Of a DNA stretch of 64,000 bases, positions 52,558 to 61,345 are shown piece by piece. Below the pieces are notes generated by a model that saw nothing but the letters and a program-made list of their open reading frames with translations, was not told the origin of the DNA and did not search any database. Made by a program: the position numbers and the translations under genes. Origin of the DNA: Cyclobacteriaceae bacterium (GTDB lineage: Bacteria > Bacteroidota > Bacteroidia > Cytophagales > Cyclobacteriaceae); NCBI GenBank assembly GCA_028285445.1, contig JANQPQ010000002.1, positions 62,001 to 126,000 on the forward strand. The letters run 5' to 3'. Positions within the stretch are counted from its first letter, which is position 1. Each line of letters starts with the position of its first letter.

Positions 52558-53094
52558 ATGGTTGCAACAATAATCACCACCATGGCCGAATTGCTCGAGG
52601 CCCTCAACAATAAGAACTCTAATTCCAGCTACCTGGATATTATGGAATCTGTAGATCTACCTGCAACAGAGCTTGAGCCCTACCTTTTTTGGCGAAGTGA
52701 TCGCTACACCCGCAACTGCATCAATCATACTGATGACTATGAATTGCTGGCCATCTGCTATGAGAATGGCCAGTCTACCCCCATTCACGACTTTGATTTC
52801 CAGGAAGCATGGATACATCCTGTTATGGGCAAATTACAAGAAGAGCGATTTAGACTTCACCATGCAGACAAAAGCCCACAGAGAGTGAGCTCCGTCACCA
52901 TGGACACCCGAGACTTTGCCTATATGGATGAAATCACCATCCATCGTTATAAAAATATTGCCGACGGGCGTACAGTAACATTAAATCTTTATGTGAAGCC
53001 CATTGAAAAATGGCGAGTGTATGAAGCCGGCAGAGCTGTGCAAGCAGTAAATGTCTCCTATGACTCTGTCTACGGAGGCAACTTTAAAAATTAA
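52558..53094 (+). CDS. cysteine dioxygenase-like cupin with altered metal site
   Basis: A 178-residue protein matching the cysteine dioxygenase fold. The substrate-binding arginine is kept in RYTRN (R52), the first metal His in STPIHDFDFQEAW is H77, the third metal His is H129 (ITIHRYKN) and the conserved Tyr is Y145 (LNLYVKP). The second metal His of the HDH motif is Phe79 here and the crosslinking Cys position is Ala84. So iron may be bound by two histidines plus another residue, or the protein has lost thiol dioxygenation. It sits between nos and cbb3 genes with DUF2892 behind it. Confidence 0.75.
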   Translation: MVATIITTMAELLEALNNKNSNSSYLDIMESVDLPATELEPYLFWRSDRYTRNCINHTDDYELLAICYENGQSTPIHDFDFQEAWIHPVMGKLQEERFRLHHADKSPQRVSSVTMDTRDFAYMDEITIHRYKNIADGRTVTLNLYVKPIEKWRVYEAGRAVQAVNVSYDSVYGGNFKN

Positions 53095-53116
53095 TAAACT
53101 AAACCTTAAAAAAGCC

Positions 53117-53329
53117 ATGCCAACCAATATGAGTAACGCCGATAGATTTATAAGAACTGTGATTGCAATTTTGATGCTTGTACTATACTTCTCTGGCATT
53201 ATCACCGGAGTATTAGGCATCTTGCTAATAATACTTTCTATTGTTTTTGTACTTACCAGTTTGGTAAGTGTCTGCCCACTTTATGCCTTGTTCGGAATCT
53301 CTACCTGCAAAGTGAAGGCTGAAAAATAA
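53117..53329 (+). CDS. DUF2892 (YgaP-like) membrane protein
   Basis: A 70-residue protein with the DUF2892 pattern: NADRFIRTVIAILMLVLYF opening, two membrane helices, and the end CPLYALFGISTCK. In YgaP and related proteins this domain is attached to or follows rhodanese domains and is linked to sulfur or nitrosation chemistry. The ATG at 53117 was chosen because upstream codons overlap the CDO-like gene. It ends 24 bases before a strong terminator. Confidence 0.85.
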   Translation: MPTNMSNADRFIRTVIAILMLVLYFSGIITGVLGILLIILSIVFVLTSLVSVCPLYALFGISTCKVKAEK

Positions 53330-53353
53330 GGCTGTCCAACACATCATCCATTG

Positions 53354-53384
53354 AAATCCGAATTCCTTGAGTTCGGATTTTTTT
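53354..53384 (+). terminator. rho-independent terminator
   Basis: AAATCCGAA (53354-53362) pairs perfectly with TTCGGATTT (53372-53380) around a 9-base loop, and the T-run continues to 53384. It ends the CDO-like/DUF2892 unit and insulates the ccoNO promoter that begins about 30 bases further on. Confidence 0.9.
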
Positions 53385-53412
53385 ATTCCAAATTCCATGG
53401 TACTTAACAACA

Positions 53413-53477
53413 TGACTTTTGTCAGCTTTTACCCAGACTTAAGTCATTTGGTGCCCTGCCCCCCTGAGATAGCTTAG
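53413..53477 (+). promoter_or_regulatory. ccoNO operon promoter with tandem Crp/Fnr-like dyads
   Basis: Distal dyad TGACTTTTGTCA (53413-53424) is a full match; proximal AGACTTAAGTCA (53435-53446), 22 bp downstream, holds the palindrome GACTTAAGTC with one changed outer base. TAGCTTAG (53470-53477) matches five of six -7 positions and starts 35 bp from the proximal dyad. The ccoNO ATG is at 53509. Confidence 0.68.
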
Positions 53478-53508
53478 CAACATCGTACAAACCTAATTGC
53501 TGATCGCC

Positions 53509-55638
53509 ATGGAGCTGGAAAAATTCAGTTATGACAATAAGATTGTCAAATATTTCGCAATTGCCACAGTAATATTCGGAACCGTCGGAATGCTGGTTGG
53601 CCTATTGCTCGCAATCCAACTTTTTTATCCCGTATTCAATTTCGACTTGCAGTACACCACTTTTGGTAGAATTCGCCCATTGCATACCAATGCGGTGATA
53701 TTTGCATTTGTGGGCAACGCCATGTTTGCTGGGGCCTACTATTCCATGCAGAGGCTTCTGAAGGCCCGTATGTTCAGCGACACGCTAAGCTGGATACATT
53801 TCTGGGGTTGGCAACTCATCATTTTGGCTGCTGCCATTACCCTTCCACTGGGATTAACAACCGCCAAGGAATATGCTGAACTTGAATGGCCAATTGATAT
53901 CGCTATCACCATTATATGGGTAGTGTTTGGAATCAATATGATCGGCACCATCATCAAGCGGCGCGAGAAGCATATGTACGTGGCCATTTGGTTCTACCTG
54001 GCATCATTTGTAACGGTAGCAGTGCTGCACGTTGTAAACTCATTTGAAATTCCTGTTACCCTATTTAAGAGCTACTCGCTGTTTGCCGGTGTGCAAGATG
54101 CCCTGGTTCAATGGTGGTATGGTCACAATGCCGTGGCATTCTTCCTAACGACGCCCTTTCTGGGCTTGATGTATTACTATTTGCCCAAGGCAGCTAACAG
54201 GCCGGTTTACTCCTACAAGCTTTCGATTATTCACTTCTGGTCGTTGATCTTTATCTACATCTGGGCCGGCCCACACCACTTGCTTTACACCTCTTTACCT
54301 GACTGGGCCCAGACTTTGGGAGTAGTCTTTTCTGTGATGCTCATTGCTCCTTCATGGGGAGGTATGCTAAATGGCTTACTTACCCTTCGCGGAGCCTGGG
54401 ATAGAGTTAGAGAAGATCCAGTATTGAAATTCATGGTAGTTGCAGTTACAGCCTACGGTATGGCCACATTTGAGGGACCCATGCTTTCACTCAAAAATGT
54501 AAATGCTATTGCCCACTTTACAGATTGGATTATCGCCCATGTGCACGTGGGAGGACTTGGATGGAATGGCTTCCTCACCTTTGGTATGCTGTACTGGCTA
54601 ATACCCAAGATGTGGGGCACGAAGTTGTACTCGACTAAGCTGGCAAATTTCCATTTCTGGATTGGCACCTTAGGAATCATCTTCTATGCCTTACCGATGT
54701 ATTGGGCGGGTGTCGTTCAAAGTCTTATGTGGAAAGAATTCACAGCCGATGGTTTCCTTCAATATCCAAACTTCCTTGAGACCGTAACCCAGATTATCCC
54801 CATGTACATGTTGAGGGCCCTTGGTGGTTTACTCTACCTCACTGGAGCTCTTGTAATGACCTACAACTTGATAAAAACTGCCGGGCAGGGCTCATTCATA
54901 GCCAATGAAGACGCTGAGGCTGCTCCGCTACCAAAAAGCTCTGGCTCATCTGGACACTGGCACCGCTCTTTAGAAAGCAAACCCGTACTTTTCACAGTAT
55001 TATCATTAGTTGCAATATTAATAGGGGGAATATTCGAGTTCGTTCCGGCATTTATGATCAAATCGAATGTACCTACCATTGCTAATGTGCAACCATATAC
55101 TCCCCTGGAACTTCATGGCAGGGATATTTATATAAGGGAAGGCTGTACGACTTGCCACTCTCAAATGATCCGACCTTTCAGGTCCGAAACTGAGCGCTAT
55201 GGTGAGTATTCCAAGGCTGGGGAGTTTGTTTATGACCACCCATTCCTGTGGGGATCTAAACGAACAGGTCCGGACTTACAGCGGGTTGGCGGCAAATACC
55301 TTGATAGCTGGCACTACCAGCACATGTTAGATCCATCCAGTCTTTCTCCCGGATCCATCATGCCTGCATACCCCTGGTTGCTTGAGCAATTGATTGATAA
55401 GGATTTAACCGCTGGCAAAATATCGGCCATGCGCACATTAGGGGTGCCCTACCAGCTACGCTACGAGGAAATAGCAAATGACGACCTTGATATACAGGCA
55501 CAGTCTATAGTTAACTCTTTAAAGGCCGATGGCATTGAGACGGTGAAAGAAGCAGAGATCGTAGCCCTAATAGCCTACTTGCAACGGTTAGGCACTGACA
55601 TAAAAGTATCTGATAACACAACCGACCAAAACAACTAG
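53509..55638 (+). CDS. ccoNO: cbb3-type cytochrome oxidase, fused subunits I and II (CcoNO)
   Basis: A 709-residue fusion. Residues 1-470 are CcoN with 12 or more helices; heme and CuB ligands are in RPLHTNAVIF, WWYGHNAVAFF, GPHHLLY and AHVHVGGLGWNG. After a linker and membrane helix, CcoO (about 500-700) carries one heme c motif CTTCH near residue 546 and an axial Met in SIMPAYPWLL. It is the high-affinity oxygen-reducing core. The ATG at 53509 was preferred to a TTG 12 bases upstream. Such CcoNO fusions are usual in Bacteroidota. Confidence 0.95.
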   Translation: MELEKFSYDNKIVKYFAIATVIFGTVGMLVGLLLAIQLFYPVFNFDLQYTTFGRIRPLHTNAVIFAFVGNAMFAGAYYSMQRLLKARMFSDTLSWIHFWGWQLIILAAAITLPLGLTTAKEYAELEWPIDIAITIIWVVFGINMIGTIIKRREKHMYVAIWFYLASFVTVAVLHVVNSFEIPVTLFKSYSLFAGVQDALVQWWYGHNAVAFFLTTPFLGLMYYYLPKAANRPVYSYKLSIIHFWSLIFIYIWAGPHHLLYTSLPDWAQTLGVVFSVMLIAPSWGGMLNGLLTLRGAWDRVREDPVLKFMVVAVTAYGMATFEGPMLSLKNVNAIAHFTDWIIAHVHVGGLGWNGFLTFGMLYWLIPKMWGTKLYSTKLANFHFWIGTLGIIFYALPMYWAGVVQSLMWKEFTADGFLQYPNFLETVTQIIPMYMLRALGGLLYLTGALVMTYNLIKTAGQGSFIANEDAEAAPLPKSSGSSGHWHRSLESKPVLFTVLSLVAILIGGIFEFVPAFMIKSNVPTIANVQPYTPLELHGRDIYIREGCTTCHSQMIRPFRSETERYGEYSKAGEFVYDHPFLWGSKRTGPDLQRVGGKYLDSWHYQHMLDPSSLSPGSIMPAYPWLLEQLIDKDLTAGKISAMRTLGVPYQLRYEEIANDDLDIQAQSIVNSLKADGIETVKEAEIVALIAYLQRLGTDIKVSDNTTDQNN

Positions 55639-55641
55639 ATC

Positions 55642-55833
55642 ATGTTTAAGCATTATTTCGAACTAATTGAGGGGATCGCTATCTGGCCTATTATATCATT
55701 GACAATTTTCTTTGTATTCTTTATCTGCGTCACACTTTGGGCATTTTCTGTACGAAAAGACTACATCAAAGAGATGGAGGAGCTTCCACTTGACGATTCA
55801 GAATTAAAGGATATTAACGCTCAGAATGTTTAG
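55642..55833 (+). CDS. ccoQ: cbb3 oxidase small subunit (CcoQ-like)
   Basis: A 63-residue protein with one membrane helix (IAIWPIISLTIFFVFFICVT) and an acidic C-terminal tail (MEELPLDDSELKD), located 3 bases after ccoNO and 3 before ccoP. Size, helix and position match CcoQ, which stabilises the oxidase. Sequence conservation in this family is low, so the name rests mostly on context. Confidence 0.82.
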   Translation: MFKHYFELIEGIAIWPIISLTIFFVFFICVTLWAFSVRKDYIKEMEELPLDDSELKDINAQNV

Positions 55834-55836
55834 ATC

Positions 55837-56766
55837 ATGAAATCATCGAGTATACTACTTGTCGCAATGTCTTTCTTCGCCCTGCTTCTACCCAATTTCG
55901 CAGGAGCTCAAGAATCATCAACCGGTCTTAACAATACCGACATACTGCTTATTTCAATCCTGGCAGTTCTGGCGGTAGCCATTTTGGTTCTTCTGGTAAC
56001 CGTTTATGTCCTCATGGAAATGCAGAAGGCAATGGTGAGAACACAACAAAAAGAGGCTGAAGCAGCGGGGTTGCCTTTCGAAATAGAGCCTTCCTGGTGG
56101 GATCGGTTCAGGGCAAAAATGTGGAATATCGCGCCAATTGAGAAAGAGGAAGATATTATGCTTGATCACGAGTATGACGGCATAAGAGAGCTAGACAATC
56201 ACCTCCCACCTTGGTGGAAGTACATGTTCTATCTAACCATAGTATTTGGGGCCGTTTATGTTTTAAATTATCATTTTTTCAAATGGACACCCTTACAAAC
56301 TCAAGAATACAACAACGAAATGGCCGCAGCTGCTCTGGCCTTGGAGGCTCGTCAAGCGGCACTTGGTGACCAACTGGATGAAACCAATGTCGAATTCAGC
56401 GATGACGCCACTGTCCTCGCCAACGGCCAAATCATTTACGACGCCAACTGCGCAACCTGCCACAGGGCAGATGGCGGTGGTGGCATCGGGCCAAATTTTA
56501 CTGACAACTACTGGCTTCATGGCAATGATATCAAAGACATCTTCCGCACGGTTAAATTTGGTGTACCACAAAAAGGTATGATCTCCTGGCAAGCCCAATT
56601 AAAGCCGGCTGAGATTCGTGATGTCTCTTCCTACATTAAAACGATGGAAGGTAACAACGTGGAAGGTGGCAAAGCACCACAGGGTGATTTATATGAGCAG
56701 GAAGCAGTACAAGAAATTGAAGAGGAGATAGAAGCTGACTCCACCCAGAATGACACAACAAACTAA
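55837..56766 (+). CDS. ccoP: cbb3 oxidase cytochrome c subunit (CcoP, monoheme)
   Basis: A 309-residue subunit. It has a hydrophobic N-terminus, a second helix near 35-60, a third near 128-147 preceded by the CcoP mark DGIRELDNHLPPWWKYMF, and a cytochrome c domain with one heme motif CATCH near residue 206-210 and MISW as likely Met ligand. Proteobacterial CcoP normally has two hemes; this one has a single motif and an acidic tail. It delivers electrons to CcoO/CcoN. Its 3' end overlaps ccoG by 17 bases. Confidence 0.9.
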   Translation: MKSSSILLVAMSFFALLLPNFAGAQESSTGLNNTDILLISILAVLAVAILVLLVTVYVLMEMQKAMVRTQQKEAEAAGLPFEIEPSWWDRFRAKMWNIAPIEKEEDIMLDHEYDGIRELDNHLPPWWKYMFYLTIVFGAVYVLNYHFFKWTPLQTQEYNNEMAAAALALEARQAALGDQLDETNVEFSDDATVLANGQIIYDANCATCHRADGGGGIGPNFTDNYWLHGNDIKDIFRTVKFGVPQKGMISWQAQLKPAEIRDVSSYIKTMEGNNVEGGKAPQGDLYEQEAVQEIEEEIEADSTQNDTTN

Positions 56767-58174
56767 CACCAGTGATCTTTATCAGTACGACGAAGAGTTT
56801 CGTGATAGTATCTCAACTGTAGATAAAGAAGGCAAGCGAGTTTGGATTTATCCAAAGAAGCCGGCGGGTAGATATCACAATGCTAGAATTGTAGTAACCG
56901 TAATTCTGCTGGCCTTACTTTTTGCCGGGCCCTTTATCACTATTGCCGGCCAACCATTATTACTCTTCAACATCTTTGAGCGCAAGTTCATAATCCTTGG
57001 TACTACATTTTGGCCGCAGGATTTCCACTTATTCGTTCTGGCAACCATCACCTTCTTCGTCTTTATTATACTCTTCACGGTTGTTTTTGGAAGAATTTGG
57101 TGTGGATGGGCTTGCCCACAAACACTATTTATGGAGATGGTATTTCGCAAAATCGAATACCTCATTGAAGGCGACGCCACTAAGCAAAGAAAGCTAAATC
57201 AGGCTCCCTGGAATACTGAGAAGATTTTGAAGAAGGGCCTGAAGCAAGTCATATTTCTGGCAATTTCCATTCTCATCGCCCACACACTTATGGCCTACCT
57301 GGTTGGAATTGAAAGAGTGAAGGAGCTGGTTAGTTCATCGCCAACAGAAAACATGGCGGGCTTTATGGGTCTGCTGGTGTTTACCGGTATCTTCTATTGG
57401 GTTTTTGCCTATTTCCGCGAGCAGGCCTGTACAGTAGTCTGCCCTTACGGCCGTCTACAAGGTGTTTTGTTGATCAAAGATTCCATAGTTGTTGCTTATG
57501 ATTGGCTCCGGGGAGAACCTAGGAAGAAGATACGAAAGGACGATGTAAGCAGCGACCGTGGCGATTGCATCGACTGTAAGCTCTGTGTCCACGCCTGCCC
57601 TACCGGCATAGACATCAGAAATGGAACACAGCTCGAGTGCGTAAACTGCACAGCCTGTATCGATGCGTGTGATGAGGTAATGGATAAAGTAGGCCAAGAT
57701 CGCGGCCTTATTCGTTATAGCTCTTACACTGCTATCGAGTCTGGGCAGCAAAAAATATTCACTGCCCGTGTGGCTGGCTACTCAGTAATATTACTAGCCC
57801 TGGTAGTGGCTCTCTCCTATTTTATGACCACCCGCTCCGATATTGAAGCTACTTTCCTGCGAGTGCCGGGCATGCTCTACCAGGAAACTGACGACAATCA
57901 AATTAGTAACCTCTACAATGTGCAGTTTGTAAATAAGACTTTTGACGATCTAACACTAAGGCTAGAAATACAAGGTGAAGTTGGTTCGATAGAGCAGGTT
58001 GGAAATCAAGCCTTAACTATCCCGGCAAATGGCACTTTCGACGGGGTTTTCTTTATTAAAATACCGAGAGAAGACATAAAGAGTGTAAAGACGGAGGTGA
58101 CCATTGAGCTCTACAAAGGAGACCTTCTTATCGATGATGTATCAACCAATTTTCTAGGACCTAACACCAGATAA
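56750..58174 (+). CDS. ccoG: CcoG ferredoxin-like Cu(II) reductase/oxidase assembly protein
   Basis: A 474-residue polyferredoxin with about five membrane helices. Motifs are WCGWACPQTLFMEMVFRKIE, CTVVCPYGRLQGVL, and two cluster motifs CIDCKLCVHACPTG and CVNCTACIDACDEVMD binding 4Fe-4S centres; an Ig-like domain follows to the end. CcoG reduces copper for the cbb3 oxidase. It is embedded between ccoP (17-base overlap) and fixH (1-base gap). Confidence 0.94.
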   Translation: MTQQTNTSDLYQYDEEFRDSISTVDKEGKRVWIYPKKPAGRYHNARIVVTVILLALLFAGPFITIAGQPLLLFNIFERKFIILGTTFWPQDFHLFVLATITFFVFIILFTVVFGRIWCGWACPQTLFMEMVFRKIEYLIEGDATKQRKLNQAPWNTEKILKKGLKQVIFLAISILIAHTLMAYLVGIERVKELVSSSPTENMAGFMGLLVFTGIFYWVFAYFREQACTVVCPYGRLQGVLLIKDSIVVAYDWLRGEPRKKIRKDDVSSDRGDCIDCKLCVHACPTGIDIRNGTQLECVNCTACIDACDEVMDKVGQDRGLIRYSSYTAIESGQQKIFTARVAGYSVILLALVVALSYFMTTRSDIEATFLRVPGMLYQETDDNQISNLYNVQFVNKTFDDLTLRLEIQGEVGSIEQVGNQALTIPANGTFDGVFFIKIPREDIKSVKTEVTIELYKGDLLIDDVSTNFLGPNTR

Positions 58175-58175
58175 T

Positions 58176-58616
58176 ATGAATTGGGGAAATAAGATCTTTT
58201 TAGCATTCGTACTTTTCGCAGCCTACATAATAACGCTGGTGGTGGTTTGCGTTAAGCAAGATTTTTACCTGGTATCACCAGATTATTACAATCAAGAGAT
58301 TGCCTACCAGGATCAGATAGAAAGGCAACAGAATTTGGCAGAGCTTGAAGCAAGGCCCGAACTTCAATTCAGTCGTAGTGATTTGCTTCTGACGTTAGAT
58401 GTTCCCAAAGAACAGCGCTTTGATGGACTTTCGGGCACCATCCACCTATTTAGGCCTTCTGATGCCGGCAAGGATGTAAAACTTGAAATAAAACTTCCAC
58501 AAGACCAAGGTAAGTCAATCTCTCTCAATGACTTACAAAAAGGTTTGTGGCGAGTAAAATTTAACTGGAGTTGGGATGGCAAGGAATTTTATCAGGAGAA
58601 AATTATTGTAATCTAA
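58176..58616 (+). CDS. ccoH: FixH/CcoH family protein
   Basis: A 146-residue protein with one N-terminal membrane helix (IFLAFVLFAAYIITLVVVC) and an extracytoplasmic beta domain containing VSPDYYNQEIAYQDQIER, the FixH signature, and WRVKFNWSWDGKEFYQE at the end. It is needed for stable cbb3 assembly. Its stop codon overlaps the next ATG by one base (TAATG). Confidence 0.9.
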   Translation: MNWGNKIFLAFVLFAAYIITLVVVCVKQDFYLVSPDYYNQEIAYQDQIERQQNLAELEARPELQFSRSDLLLTLDVPKEQRFDGLSGTIHLFRPSDAGKDVKLEIKLPQDQGKSISLNDLQKGLWRVKFNWSWDGKEFYQEKIIVI

Positions 58617-59311
58617 TGTTTGAAGGCGCCGCCATAGCACTAGGATTTGTAGGGAGCCTGCACTGTGTAACGATGTGTGGACCCATTGCACTATCATTAT
58701 CGGCGCAAACCAACCGGTTAGGATTCATTCTTACTAGACTATTCTACAATCTAGGAAGAGTGACCACCTATGCTTTCTTGGGGTTGTTGATTGGCACCAT
58801 TGGTGAATCTGCTCGGCTCCTGGGTTTACAACAAGGTCTGTCAATCGCAATCGGCGCCATCCTTATACTTTCAGTGCTTCTTACAAGGGTCAGATTTACA
58901 ATTAACCCGTTGAACTCCCTTTACCTCAGATTCAAAGGTTACTTTTCAGCATTTATAAAGAGCAAAAGTGTCAGCCGGAATTATGCCCTCGGATTAATCA
59001 ATGGGCTCCTGCCCTGCGGATTGGTTTATCTGGCCATGCTTGGTTCATTGGGTACAGCTTCCCTTAGCGGTGGCATTCTATTTATGACTTTCTTCGGCCT
59101 TGGCACTATACCCAGTCTATTGGTTGTTGCAGTTGCAGGCAAGGTTGCAAAACCAGCATTTACCAGGCAGGTGAGTTCCTTGGCACCTGCATTAACCGTC
59201 ATCCTTGCATGCCTGCTAATTCTCAGAGGCCTTAATCTCGGCATTCCCTATATCAGCCCTAACCTAGTTATTTCAACCATTCCCATTGTTACAGAATGTG
59301 CCATTCCCTAG
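58616..59311 (+). CDS. TauE/SafE-like (UreH/DsbD-type) membrane protein of the cco operon
   Basis: A 231-residue protein with six membrane helices. The first helix contains GSLHCVTMCGPIALSL, in which the Cys-Met-Cys cluster is typical of the cco-linked SafE/CopA2-like group, and the second repeat has GLINGLLPCGLVYLAML. Members next to ccoS or ccoGH are thought to help copper or heme delivery to the oxidase. ATG 58616 chosen because it couples to the fixH stop; the longer frame lies inside fixH. Confidence 0.82.
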   Translation: MFEGAAIALGFVGSLHCVTMCGPIALSLSAQTNRLGFILTRLFYNLGRVTTYAFLGLLIGTIGESARLLGLQQGLSIAIGAILILSVLLTRVRFTINPLNSLYLRFKGYFSAFIKSKSVSRNYALGLINGLLPCGLVYLAMLGSLGTASLSGGILFMTFFGLGTIPSLLVVAVAGKVAKPAFTRQVSSLAPALTVILACLLILRGLNLGIPYISPNLVISTIPIVTECAIP

Positions 59312-59333
59312 AAAATAACAAGAAGATATAGCC

Positions 59334-59897
59334 ATGAAACATTTAGACTTAATAAGACAACAACTTAAAAAACTTGCAGCGATTCTCGCTCTAGCCATAT
59401 TATTCACATCATGCGCCTTTGTAAAAGTCAATACCCTTTACGATAAAAACACCGACTTCAGCCAGTACAAGACTTTTTGCTGGTTGCAAGGTTGTGAATT
59501 CACTTTTCAGGGCCCTGAAAGGCTGAATAACCCGGAAACAATTGCCATATTCCAGAATGCCATTATTGACGAGCTAGCTGCTAAGGGCTTCGTTCATGAC
59601 GAAAACGACCCTGATTTTATGGTTGATTTCCACATAATCGTAGAAGAGAAATCAACGGTGCTTTCTCAACACCACATCTATGACAATGACTATGTATTCT
59701 GGTATCCATTGAATGATCAGGTCTATCACTATCTCGATGGTTCTATAATAATAGATATTGCCGACCACAAGGCCAGTAAAATGGTATGGCGCTCTGACGC
59801 CCAAAAGTACCTGGAGCAACACCCAGATGTAACTGAGGAAAAAATCAGAAGAGCTATTAAGCTGGCGCTGAAGAAATTTCCCCCGAAGCAGCAATAG
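59334..59897 (+). CDS. DUF4136 lipoprotein
   Basis: A 187-residue lipoprotein with signal LAALALAILFTSC-type end (ILALAILFTSC, Cys near residue 27) and a DUF4136 domain recognised by NTDFSQYKTFCWL near the start and IAIFQNAIIDELAAKGF. Function is unknown; members are usually periplasmic or outer-membrane associated. It is 22 bases after the SafE-like gene and is likely the last gene of the cco operon. Confidence 0.85.
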   Translation: MKHLDLIRQQLKKLAAILALAILFTSCAFVKVNTLYDKNTDFSQYKTFCWLQGCEFTFQGPERLNNPETIAIFQNAIIDELAAKGFVHDENDPDFMVDFHIIVEEKSTVLSQHHIYDNDYVFWYPLNDQVYHYLDGSIIIDIADHKASKMVWRSDAQKYLEQHPDVTEEKIRRAIKLALKKFPPKQQ

Positions 59898-59947
59898 AGC
59901 TAATTACTTTTTTCGAAAAGAAAACTTTTCAAGTCGTAAAGGTTTTA

Positions 59948-59955
59948 TAGTTTCG
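59948..59955 (+). promoter_or_regulatory. possible -7 box of kmo
   Basis: TAGTTTCG matches five of six positions of TAnnTTTG and lies 27 bases upstream of the kmo ATG. No -33 TTG is present at the expected distance and no TGA-N6-TCA dyad is found here, so kmo does not look like part of the dyad-controlled set. Confidence 0.35.
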
Positions 59956-59982
59956 ACTACTGATAGATACTGAAAGATCTTT

Positions 59983-61338
59983 ATGAAAGAGGTGACTATT
60001 GTTGGAGCCGGGCTGGTAGGCTCTCTCTGGGCAGTTTATATGTCAAAGGCTGGCTATAATGTCAAGATATTCGAAAAGCGCTCAGATATCCGCAAAACGG
60101 ATATTGCCGCCGGCAAGTCTATTAACCTGGCTTTATCTACCCGGGGGTGGAAGGCTTTTGAAACGGTTGGCATAGCAGATGAGATCAGAAAGATTGCCAT
60201 TCCCATGTATGGTCGAACCATGCACGATTTAGAAGGTAATTTGACTTACCAACCATACGGCCTGGATGACCAGGCCATTTATTCGGTTTCCAGGGGTGGC
60301 ATTAATGCGAAGATGATGGACATCGCCGAAGATCATGGCACAACACAAATTCATTTTAACGAATTGTGCACTGATGTAGAACTGGCAAAGGGTGTGGCAT
60401 ATTTTAAGAATCTTGAATCTGGTGAAGAAACCAAAGTGGAATCAGATCTCATTTTTGCCGCAGATGGAGCTTTCTCCGCTGTTCGCTACAACGCTATGCA
60501 GAAGCTCGATCGGTTCAATTATGAGCAGCGTTATATTGATGATGGTTACCGTGAGATATTGCTGCCTGCCAATGATGATGGATCTTACAAGTTAGAAAAG
60601 AACACCTTACATATATGGCCTCGAGGGAGATTCATGCTAATCGCCTTGCCTAACGAAGATGGGTCCTTCACTTGTACCCTCTTCATGCCACATCGCGACA
60701 ATGAGTATTCCTTTGAAAACCTTAAAGCCAGGGAAGACATAAACGACTTCTTTAAAAACGTATTTCCGGATTTCTTCGAACTGATGCCCAACGTTGCCGA
60801 GGCCTGGGCAGACCACCCGCTTTCGTCTCTGGCCATTATCCGGTGCTATCCCTGGGCTCACGGTAAAACAGTGCTGATGGGAGATGCAGCCCACGCTACG
60901 GTACCATTTTACGGACAAGGTATGAATTCGGGATTTGAAGACTGCAGTATTATGTGGGAGTTGATGCAACAGCACAACCAAGATTGGAAGACCATCTTTG
61001 AAGCCTTCCAGGTTTCGCGAAAGCCCAATGGAGATGCTGTTCAAAACCTGTCACTTGACAACTACTATGTAATGCGCGACTATGTTGGAGACCCTGAATT
61101 CCTCTTGCAGAAAAAGTTCGAGAGAAGAATTTCTGAGCTTTATCCAGAGAAATATATGCCGCTCTACTCCCAGGTGTCTTTTAGCCACATACCTTATGCT
61201 GAAGCCTATGAAAAGGGAAAAGAACAGGACAAGTTCATCAAATCGATTATGTCGAAATACGATATCGCGGCTTTATTCGAAAACGAGGGAATTGATGAAA
61301 TTATACATAACTACTATGGAGAGACCGTTGACAACTGA
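59983..61338 (+). CDS. kmo: kynurenine 3-monooxygenase
   Basis: A 451-residue FAD monooxygenase. The Rossmann motif is IVGAGLVGSLWAVYMSKAGY, followed by the KMO-specific GKSINLALSTRGW, and the FAD pyrophosphate segment MGDAAHATVPFYGQGMNSGFED. It hydroxylates kynurenine to 3-hydroxykynurenine in tryptophan breakdown or de novo NAD synthesis. Other pathway genes (kynureninase, 3-HAO, dioxygenase) are not in the window. A C-terminal hydrophobic anchor as in eukaryotic KMO is absent. It converges with ctaA, with 7 bases between stops. Confidence 0.93.
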   Translation: MKEVTIVGAGLVGSLWAVYMSKAGYNVKIFEKRSDIRKTDIAAGKSINLALSTRGWKAFETVGIADEIRKIAIPMYGRTMHDLEGNLTYQPYGLDDQAIYSVSRGGINAKMMDIAEDHGTTQIHFNELCTDVELAKGVAYFKNLESGEETKVESDLIFAADGAFSAVRYNAMQKLDRFNYEQRYIDDGYREILLPANDDGSYKLEKNTLHIWPRGRFMLIALPNEDGSFTCTLFMPHRDNEYSFENLKAREDINDFFKNVFPDFFELMPNVAEAWADHPLSSLAIIRCYPWAHGKTVLMGDAAHATVPFYGQGMNSGFEDCSIMWELMQQHNQDWKTIFEAFQVSRKPNGDAVQNLSLDNYYVMRDYVGDPEFLLQKKFERRISELYPEKYMPLYSQVSFSHIPYAEAYEKGKEQDKFIKSIMSKYDIAALFENEGIDEIIHNYYGETVDN

Positions 61339-61345
61339 ATAGTTG

